A stretch of 15,936 nt of DNA from DASPRG01 sp963796125 (GTDB lineage Bacteria > Nitrospirota > Thermodesulfovibrionia > Thermodesulfovibrionales > SM23-35), in the NCBI GenBank assembly GCA_963796125.1, contig CAWCKM010000019.1, forward strand, positions 1 through 15,936. Reading direction: 5' to 3'. This document shows, piece after piece, positions 7,921 to 14,046 of the stretch. Every line of letters starts with the position of its first letter. Within the stretch, counting starts at the first letter, position 1. The notes under the pieces were generated by a model. That model was not told the DNA's origin. It worked only from the letters and a program-made list of their open reading frames with translations, and did no database searches. A program made the position numbers and the translations under genes.

Positions 7921-9178
7921 ATGATGGATAAAAGAAGAGTTGTTGTGACGGGTTTGGGTCTCATAACACCCCTTGGTACTGGGTGTTGAGACTGTCATGG
8001 CAAATCTTATCAACGGGAAATCCGGCATCAAGAAGAATAACCAGTTTTGATGCCTCTGCCTTTCCGACACAGATAGCCGGTGAAGTTGAAAAATTTTAAT
8101 CCTGAAGACTATATAGAGGTTAAAGAAGTGAAGAAGATGGACCGTTTCATCCATTTTGCCGTAGCTGCAGCAACGTATGGCACTGGATGATTCGGGTCTC
8201 AAGATAACGGATAGCAATGCAGACAGGGTAGGTGTAATTGTTGGCTCAGGCATGGGAGGTCTGCGTACAATCGAACATTACCATTCTGTTTTACTTGAAA
8301 AGGGACCAAGAAGGATAACACCTTTCTTTATCCCGATGTTAACCATCAATCTTGCCTCAGGCCAGATATCCATAAAATTCGGTGCAAAAGGACCAAACTC
8401 TGCAATATCTACTGCATGTGCTACAGGAAGTCATTCTATTGGAGATGCTTTTAAGATTATTCAGAGAGGTGAAGCAGATGCAATGATTGCAGGGGGGACA
8501 GAGGCAGTCATAACACCTTTGGGCATAGGTGGATTTAATGCAATGAAAGCCCTTTCTACAAGAAATGATGAACCGGAAAAGGCAAGCAGGCCTTTTGATG
8601 TTGACCGGGATGGATTTGTGATAGGAGAAGGTGCAGGAATCATAATACTTGAAAGTCTTCAACATGCCATGGATAGAGGGGCAAAGATATATGCAGAGAT
8701 CGTCGGATATGGCATGACTGCAGATGCATATCACATCACTTCTCCTTCTCCAGGTGGCGAGGGTGCTGCACGGTGTATGACAATAGCACTGAAGGATGGC
8801 GGGATTGGACATTCTGAGGTTGATTACATAAATGCCCATGGCACGTCAACAAAATCCGGTGATGAGCTCGAAAGCCAGGCCATAAAGACCGTATTTGGAG
8901 ATCATGCCTATAAAGTTGCAATAAGTTCGACAAAATCCATGATTGGTCATTTACTCGGTGCCGCAGGGGGTGTTGAGGCAGTTATCAGTGTTCTCAGTAT
9001 TGTGAATGATATAGCACTCCCAACAATAAATCTCGATAACCCGGATCCCGAATGTGACCTTGATTATATCCCTCATAAAGCGAGAAAAATGAAGATCAAT
9101 TATGCTCTGTCCAATTCCTTTGGATTCGGTGGGACTAATGCCTGTCTTTTGTTTAAGAAGTTCGACAGGCCGATTTAG
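7921..9178 (+). CDS. fabF: 3-oxoacyl-ACP synthase II FabF (four frameshifts)
   Basis: Condensing enzyme that elongates acyl-ACP with malonyl-ACP. Corrected length is 417 aa, typical. Seen: N-terminal RRVVVTGLGLITPLG; nucleophile Cys165 in STACATGSH; His305 in NAHGTSTKSGD; Lys337 and His342 in STKSMIGHLLGAAGG; the C-terminus has NSFGFGGTNACLLF. The Cys-His-His set identifies FabF/FabB rather than FabH. Extra single bases near 7981, 8033, 8093 and 8175 break the first 250 bp; from 8177 to the TAG the frame is open. The ATG (7921, or a second at 7924) follows the acpP stop by 2 nt with only a weak purine stretch as ribosome binding site, suggesting coupling to acpP translation. Confidence 0.94.
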
Positions 9179-9276
9179 TAACACTTTAAAACGTTAGCCG
9201 GCAGTTGAATGAAAATCCTGAATGCTGAATCCGGAAAAATTAAATCCAAAATACAAAAAGGCAGAGTTTTTACATA

Positions 9277-9978
9277 ATGGTGGAAAATACTTCTGAATTA
9301 GAGAGGCATTTCGGTTACCTATTCGAAAATAAGAAGCTTCTCACAGAGGCTTTGACACACAGGTCTTTTTACTACGAGCATCCTGATAAATCTACTACAC
9401 ATAATGAGAGACTTGAGTTCCTTGGTGATTCTGTGCTCGGGTTTGTTATTGTCGAGTATCTCTTCTTGTCAGATAAAAATTTGACAGAATCAGCCATGGC
9501 TAAAATTAAATCCTATCTCGTAAAAGAATCTGTCCTGTCTGAAATTGCTGATTCTCTCTTCCTTGGAGATTATCTCAGACTTGGGAAGGGTGAGGAGGCT
9601 ACCGGTGGAAGGAAAAAGAAGTCACTTCTATCAGATGCTATTGAAGCTGTTCTGGGCGCTATTTACCTGGAGGGCGGTTACCAGAAAGCACGAGAGGTTG
9701 TTCTGGGGCTGTTTAGAGAAAAGATAGATACCATTATGCATTCAGCGGTGTTATCAGATTATAAGACAGAACTTCAGGAGAGGACCCAACTCTTATTCAG
9801 CACCCTTCCTGAATATCGGGTGATAAAACAGGAGGGTGAAGAGCACAAAAAAGTTTTTACGATTGAGGTTTACATAGATGGTAAGATGTTAGGAAGGGGC
9901 ACCGGAAGAAGCAAAAAGGAAGCACAGACCCTTGCTGCCAGAGAAGCCCTTTTAAAACTTCCTTCGGAGAAGGTGTAG
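9277..9978 (+). CDS. rnc: Ribonuclease III
   Basis: Cleaves double-stranded RNA in rRNA maturation and mRNA turnover. The intact 233-aa protein is of standard length. Catalytic domain: signature NERLEFLGDSVL (43-54) with metal ligands Glu47 and Asp51, and LLSDAIEAVLGAIYLEGG with Asp120 and Glu123. A C-terminal double-stranded RNA-binding domain (about 160-230) contains DYKTELQERTQ and GTGRSKKEAQTLAAREAL. The place directly after acpP-fabF is the common arrangement in many bacteria. The 98-bp gap before it holds only AT-rich sequence and no clear terminator. The ribosome binding site is weak (AAAAAGGCAGAG). The palindromic repeat begins at the stop codon. Confidence 0.97.
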   Translation: MVENTSELERHFGYLFENKKLLTEALTHRSFYYEHPDKSTTHNERLEFLGDSVLGFVIVEYLFLSDKNLTESAMAKIKSYLVKESVLSEIADSLFLGDYLRLGKGEEATGGRKKKSLLSDAIEAVLGAIYLEGGYQKAREVVLGLFREKIDTIMHSAVLSDYKTELQERTQLLFSTLPEYRVIKQEGEEHKKVFTIEVYIDGKMLGRGTGRSKKEAQTLAAREALLKLPSEKV

Positions 9979-10109
9979 CAGGCTGTCCGACAATTCAAGA
10001 AAAGGTTCTGTTGTCATTCTGAGCAAAGCGAAGAATCTAATGTTATCAGCGAATTGCAAAAAGAGATTCTTCGGTTAACACCTCAGAATGACAATTGCCG
10101 GACAGGCTG
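9979..10109. repeat. 131-bp palindromic MITE-like repeat, copy 1
   Basis: Terminal inverted repeats: CAGGCTGTCCGACAATT at the left, and at the right a sequence whose complement reads CAGCCTGTCCGGCAATT. Nested inside are a second inverted pair, TTGTCATTCTGAG...CGAAGAATCT (10011-10038) and its complement (10064-10094). It has no coding capacity. It has the same length and layout as the copy at 13739-13869, with diverged termini. It starts immediately after the rnc stop and could form a strong hairpin in the rnc mRNA. No clear target duplication is seen at this copy. Confidence 0.8.
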
Positions 10110-10148
10110 GCAAAGGGATGTTTTTTAAGGTGGAAGGAGGAATATAGC

Positions 10149-10524
10149 ATGGATATGGAAAGATTCCGGTCCTGGCTCGACTCTTACGGGCGTGCCTGGG
10201 AAAGTCAAGACCCGCAGTCATTTGCAAACCTTTTCACCGATTACGCTTCTTATCATGCGAATCCTTTTAGTGAACCCCTGAGTGGCCGTTCAGCCATCCT
10301 CGATTATTGGTCGAATATAATACGCTCTCAGGAACAGATTCAGTTCAACTATGAGATTCTCGCTGTTACTCAAGACAGTGGCATTGCTCACTGGTGGGCA
10401 TCTTTTGTCCACATTTCTTCGAAAACAAAGGTCAAGTCTGGATGGTATATTTATTGTTTCTTTAAATGGTGAGAACCGTTGCAGAGATTTCAAACAGTGG
10501 TGGCATTGGTTGGAATACTCTTAA
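10149..10524 (+). CDS. SnoaL/NTF2-like fold protein, function unknown (one frameshift)
   Basis: The corrected product is 124 aa. AAGGAGGAATATAGC before the ATG is an excellent ribosome binding site and fixes this start; upstream codons in frame belong to the repeat. Seen: WLDSYGRAWESQDPQSFANLFTDYASYHANPF near the N-terminus, SGRSAILDYW, then WWASFVHI, and after correction LDGIFIVSLNGENRCRDFKQWWHWLE. This is the usual pattern of the SnoaL-like/NTF2 superfamily, whose members range from ketosteroid isomerase-like enzymes to stress proteins. An extra T near 10438 throws the reading into an early stop at about 10472. It stands between a repeat and a 275-bp gap, so no partner gene is indicated. 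Confidence 0.75.
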
Positions 10525-10799
10525 AAGAGACAGAGATTATCATGTAGGAAAAATACGGATACCATAATGAGTAAAAATCCTACGAAAAAATCAGATATTT
10601 ACTGACACCATTATTTACAATTCCCCAAGTATAGTTTTAAGATTAGACGAAAAATCTGATAGTACAATAAGTAACATCCTCAGTCATTCTACAGACAGCA
10701 ATAGTCTTCCTTGATGGGAGAGGTAAGGGAGAGGTGTGGTTTTACTAGAATAGTATGTGAAGTCAGAATGATTTACTCACGCAACAGGAGCTATGACAT
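10525..10799. other. Intergenic region upstream of the cytochrome gene group
   Basis: 275 bp without a gene. It holds a near-perfect direct repeat (ACGAAAAAATCAGATA at 10582-10597 and ACGAAAAATCTGATA at 10648-10662), whose inner ATCAGAT/ATCTGAT units are also inverted to each other. It also holds a purine-rich GATGGGAGAGGTAAGGGAGAGG stretch of the kind common in intergenic repeats, and a TACTA-GAA-TAGTA dyad (10743-10755) 45 bp before the next start. It is probably the control region of the four-gene group downstream; no convincing -35/-10 pair was found. Confidence 0.5.
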
Positions 10800-11541
10800 A
10801 TGAGACAGATAAACTGGTATATCGTTCTCGGCGGTTCATTAGTCTTTTTATCCTTGACTCTTTATTTTGTGCAGATTTCAATTTTTCATAGGACCGGTGA
10901 AACATTTTTTTATCTCTTGCAAGATCTTGCCTTTATCCCGATGCAGGTCTTGTTGGTTACCTTGATTATCAGCGGGTTGCTGAACATGAGGGAGAAACGT
11001 CTTCGATTGGAGAAATTGAACATGGTTATCGGAACCTTTTTCAGTGAGGTTGGAACACGACTGATAGCCCATTTCTCTGACTTCGATCCTAAATTAGAAA
11101 ATATCAGAACGAATCTTATTGTGAGAAAAGAATGGTCAGATCAAGAATTCGTTGCGGTTATCAAGCGGCTTAAGGATTATGATTACGAGGTAACAATTCA
11201 CGCGATGAACTTAGAAGATTTACGGATTTTCCTGATGGGGAAAAGAGATTTTTTGGTTCGTCTCCTGGAGAACCCGATCTTGCTTGAACACGAGTCGTTC
11301 ACAGAACTTCTTCGTGGCTGTTTTTCATCTGACAGAGGAATTGGCAGCGAGAGAAGATTTACAGGCGTTGCCTGATACTGACCGCCAACACCTTGCAGGT
11401 GATGTCAAGAGGGCTTACAATTTACTGGTTCACGAATGGCTGAATTACATGCAGCATTTAAAAGATAATTATCCCTACCTCTTTTCTCTTGCGATGAGAA
11501 CAAATCCGTTTGATCAGGATGCCTCGGTGATCGTGAAATGA
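10800..11541 (+). CDS. Two-TM membrane protein of unknown function (one frameshift)
   Basis: I do not recognise a named family. The corrected product is 246 aa. ACAGGAG lies 9 nt before the ATG. Two hydrophobic helices (about residues 7-25 and 38-61) are followed by a highly charged, probably cytoplasmic helical region (62-246) with RLRLEKLNMVIGTFFSEVG, KEWSDQEFVAVIKRLKDYDYEV and HEWLNYMQHLKDNYPYLFSLA. An extra base near 11317 splits it; the second part (AVFHLTEELAAREDLQ to the stop at 11541) reads on smoothly after correction. It lies 39 bp upstream of the octaheme cytochrome on the same strand, so co-transcription is likely. It shows no heme, metal-cluster or kinase motif; a membrane anchor or sensor role is speculation. 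Confidence 0.7.
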
Positions 11542-11580
11542 GGGCAATTATTATTAACAAATTTTAACAGGGAGGTGTTT

Positions 11581-12914
11581 ATGATTTGCAGGTTAGCAAT
11601 TTTTCTTGTCGTGAGTCTTTTGTTTGTTTCCGGTGCATCAGCCCAGGTATGTGTTGACTGCCACCAAAAGGTCACGCCAAGTATTGTTTCGGACTGGCAA
11701 CTCAGCAAACACGGCCAGGCCAAGATACAGTGCTCAACATGCCATGGCGATCAACACCAATCGGTTCAGGATGTGGCAAATGTACAAATTCCAACACCCG
11801 ATACCTGCGCGATGTGTCACCCAACACAAGTTCAACAATTCAAGTCGGGAAAACATGCCCTTAGCTGGGCTTCCATGAAAGCAATGCCGACTGCACACTG
11901 GCAACCTATGGCATTGATGGAAGGAATGAAAGGCTGTGGCGGATGTCATAAGGTCGGACTCAAAACAGAAGCGGAGATAAAAGAGTTGAAAAAGGGTGGT
12001 GCAGGATTTGGCTTAGCTTCATGTGATGTATGTCATACGAGGCACGTTTTTTCTGTTCAGGAGGCCCGTCAGCCGCAAGCATGTCAGACATGTCATATGG
12101 GAATTGACCATCCACAGTGGGAAATGTATTCATCTTCAAAACATGGAGTCCGATATCTGCTGAAACAAAATAAAACGCTTCCTGAAAATGTTGCTGCGCC
12201 GACGTGTCAAACTTGCCATATGCAAGAGGGCAGCCATGCGAATAGAACAGCATGGGGATTTCTCGCCGTGAGACTCCCGATGCCTGAGGACAAGCAGTGG
12301 GCTGCAGATCGTGCCACCGTTCTCCAGGGACTTGGTGTACTTGATCCTGATGGGAAGCCAACACCACGTCTTGAGGTCGTAAAAGCAGCAGATGTTGTCC
12401 GACTGACACAGGAGGATTGGCAGAAGGAAAGGGATAAGATGGTGAAGACCTGCAATCAATGCCATTCTGTCAATTTTGCAAAAACAGAATTGCAGAAAGG
12501 CGACATGATGATCAAAGAAGCAGATCGTTTGATGGCTGAGGCAATTCGTATCATTGCAGATTTATATAAGGATGGGATCATTCCAAAGTCGAAAAACTAT
12601 GCTTATGCATTTCCTGATCTGCTCACTTTCCATGATGCACCTACGGTAATTGAACAAAAGCTCTTTAAGATGTTTCTCGAACATCGGATGAGAACATTTC
12701 AGGGGACATTTCATGCATAACCCTGATTATGCATTATGGTATGGCTGGAGTGAAATGCAGCAGTGATCTGACAGAAATTAAAGAAATAGCCAAGCAGCTT
12801 CGGAGCAGTATAAAACAAAGAAAAAGTAATGAGATTCTTCGCTACATGCCCAGAGATGACTGTCATGCTGAACGAAGTGAAGCATCTGTTATTATTGATG
12901 CTACTAATGTTTAA
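11581..12914 (+). CDS. Exported octaheme c-type cytochrome, hydroxylamine oxidoreductase-like (two frameshifts near the end)
   Basis: Seen: signal peptide (1-21, ASA|Q) and eight CxxCH heme sites at residues 24, 51, 76, 119, 148, 168, 209 and 291, with likely axial-ligand histidines in SKH or GKH contexts (44, 92, 188). This is the heme count and spacing of HAO-type octaheme proteins, which act on hydroxylamine, NO or nitrite in the periplasm. GGAGG lies 5 nt before the ATG at 11581. The uninterrupted frame stops at 12720 after RTFQGTFHA, but the next frame continues directly with NPDYALWYGWSEM and, after a second +1 shift near 12765, with SSDLTEIKEIAKQLRSSI to a stop at 12914. The corrected length is 443 aa. 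The last 28 or so codons run through a palindromic repeat. The direction of catalysis and the substrate are unknown. Confidence 0.83.
12832..12887. repeat. Short palindromic repeat overlapping the cytochrome 3' end
   Basis: AGATTCTTCG (12832-12841) pairs imperfectly with CGAAGTGAAGCATCT (12873-12887), and the centre CAGAGATGAC-T-GTCATGCTG is also inverted. These are the inner arms of the 131-bp repeat family arranged back to back. It is probably a degenerate or different member of the same repeat superfamily. Translated, it gives the tail NEILRYMPRDDCHAERSEAS of the cytochrome frame. Confidence 0.65.
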
Positions 12915-12938
12915 AGCGAACGAGAGGAGGAAAGTCCA

Positions 12939-13094
12939 ATGCCAAAAGATCCCGTCTGTAACATGAACGTGGATGAAAAGAAGGCCGCAGCAACAAGTAT
13001 CTACAAAGGCAAAACCTATTATTTTTGTGCAAAGGTCTGCAAGGAGAAGTTTGATAAAGAACCTGAAAAGTTTATTACAAAGGAAAAAGAATAA
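12939..13094 (+). CDS. Small YHS-domain protein (51 aa)
   Basis: Intact short gene with GAGAGGAGG 8 nt before the ATG. The protein consists almost only of a YHS domain: DPVCNMNVDEKKAAATSIY followed by KTYYFCAKVCKEKF, with cysteines at 7, 30 and 34. YHS domains occur alone and in heavy-metal P-type ATPases, and are thought to bind metal ions. It has no signal peptide, so it is probably cytoplasmic. It lies 24 bp after the cytochrome stop and 12 bp before the methionine-rich gene, so all three are likely one transcript. A metal delivery or sensing role is inferred from the domain and neighbours only. Confidence 0.88.
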   Translation: MPKDPVCNMNVDEKKAAATSIYKGKTYYFCAKVCKEKFDKEPEKFITKEKE

Positions 13095-13106
13095 GAGAGG
13101 AGGAGA

Positions 13107-13702
13107 ATGATGAACCGGGTAATATGTGTCCTGTTAGTATTGTTAGTTTTCAGTGTCTCTGTTGAAGCGCAGATGTGTTGTGGTGCTAAGGGTGAGCAGA
13201 AAGGTGATATGCCGCAAAGTACAATGACGGTTGAGGGCCAACAGATGCCCATGATGAATTGTCCAAAGATGCAAAGTCAGGGAATGATGCATGGTAGTCA
13301 GCAGATGCCGATGAAGCAAGAGGCAATGGGTGAGGGACAGCAGATGCCTATGATGTGCCCATACAGATGCAGGAGATGATGCAAGGTGGACAGCAAATGC
13401 CTATGATGCAGCATATGATGGGACAGAATCTGTTGGCGAAAGACATGATGTATATGATGACTGATATAATGAAGATGCAGAAGAAGATAATCAGTGGTGT
13501 AAATCCTTCCGAGAAAAAAGAGATGCTGAAAGAACTGGATAAAATGATGGACAGGATGGACAGGATGATGTCTGATATGAGATGCTCATGTAAGATGATG
13601 GGAGGCATGATGGAGCTGCCTGCAGAGCCTGCGAAGGAAGTACAAGAGAAAGAGGAACCAATGCAAAAAGGAGTTCCTAAAACTGACCCACATGGACATT
13701 AA
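13107..13702 (+). CDS. Secreted methionine-rich protein with QQMPM repeats (one frameshift)
   Basis: Not a family I can name. The corrected product is 198 aa, with AGAGAGGAGG just before the ATG. Seen: signal peptide (MMNRVICVLLVLLVFSVSVEA|Q), then a CCG site and four QQMPM units spaced about 13-24 residues apart, each within a Met-, Gln- and Gly-rich stretch. A helical region follows with paired methionines (MMYMMTDIMKMQKK, DKMMDRMDRMMSDM, CSCKMMGGMM), ending in an acidic/Pro tail and HGH. A missing C in a CCCC run near 13358 breaks the frame and would otherwise end the protein after MCPYRCRR. Methionine-rich periplasmic segments often bind Cu(I) or Ag(I) (for example in CopA/PcoA or SilE-type proteins); copper binding is an inference. 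Confidence 0.72.
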
Positions 13703-13720
13703 TCGGCTGAACTCATAATT

Positions 13721-13887
13721 CTGTCATTGCCCGACTTGGAGGCTGTGTCGTAATTGCTTGAAATGTGAATTTGTCATTCTGAACGAAGTGAAGAATCTCA
13801 CGAAATCAATGCGTTATAAGACTGAGATTCTTCGGCTTGGGCCTCAGAATGACAATTGCGACACAGTCTCTTGATCGGGCGATCCAG
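13721..13887. repeat. GTCATTGCCCGACTTG...ATCGGGC palindromic repeat interrupted by the MITE
   Basis: The two halves GTCATTGCCCGACTTG (13723-13738) and ATCGGGCGATCCAG (13874-13887) flank the 131-bp element. Joined across it they give GCCCGACTTGATCGGGC, an inverted repeat with a short loop, which is the form expected of the uninterrupted repeat. It is non-coding and lies between the methionine-rich gene and ftsH. Confidence 0.6.
13739..13869. mobile_element. 131-bp MITE-like element, copy 2, flanked by CTTG
   Basis: Terminal arms GGCTGTGTCGTAATTG and, as complement of the right end, GACTGTGTCGCAATTG; inner arms TTGTCATTCTGAACGAAGTGAAGAATCT (13771-13798) and its imperfect complement (13834-13854). 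It has the same length and layout as copy 1 (9979-10109). CTTG occurs directly on both sides (13735-13738 and 13870-13873), consistent with a 4-bp target duplication. No transposase is encoded; mobilisation would need one supplied elsewhere. Confidence 0.68.
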
Positions 13888-13906
13888 AAAAGAGAACTGG
13901 ATTAGG

Positions 13907-13994
13907 AGCCTGCCCGTACTTGATACGGGGGTCAAGCCGGATAATGACAACCATTGGAACAGACTTCGTTTATGAATAATAAGTTTGGCAGGCT
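13907..13994. repeat. Third palindromic intergenic element upstream of ftsH
   Basis: AGCCTGCC (13907-13914) is inverted as GGCAGGCT (13987-13994). At its left end is a hairpin CCCGTA-CTTGA-TACGGG (13913-13929) followed by GGTCAAGCCGGATAATGACA, the reverse form of another common intergenic repeat (TGTCATTCCGGCTTGACC type). The remaining DNA to the ftsH start (13995-14046) shows no clear promoter. Confidence 0.5.
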
Positions 13995-14046
13995 GTCTGG
14001 CCATCACAAACCAACCCAAGGCATCTATTTATAGGACAAATACTAA

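Noticed and set aside
8357..8839. 160-aa minus-strand open frame
   Set aside because: Antisense to fabF, which has clear catalytic motifs; the Cys- and His-rich appearance is a by-product of the opposite frame.
2279..9178. Treating the broken mdh, idh, CBS-domain, fabG and fabF genes as pseudogenes
   Set aside because: Correcting single bases restores complete, motif-perfect proteins of normal length, including genes that are usually essential.
10095..10148. Upstream in-frame extension of the SnoaL-like protein
   Set aside because: The extension reads through the palindromic repeat end, while an AAGGAGG site sits correctly before the ATG at 10149.
11960..12409. 149-aa minus-strand open frame
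   Set aside because: Antisense to the octaheme cytochrome, whose eight CxxCH sites and signal peptide define the coding strand.
9979..13994. CRISPR array suggested by several related repeats
   Set aside because: The repeats are individually palindromic, kilobases apart and diverged, with no regular spacers or cas genes.
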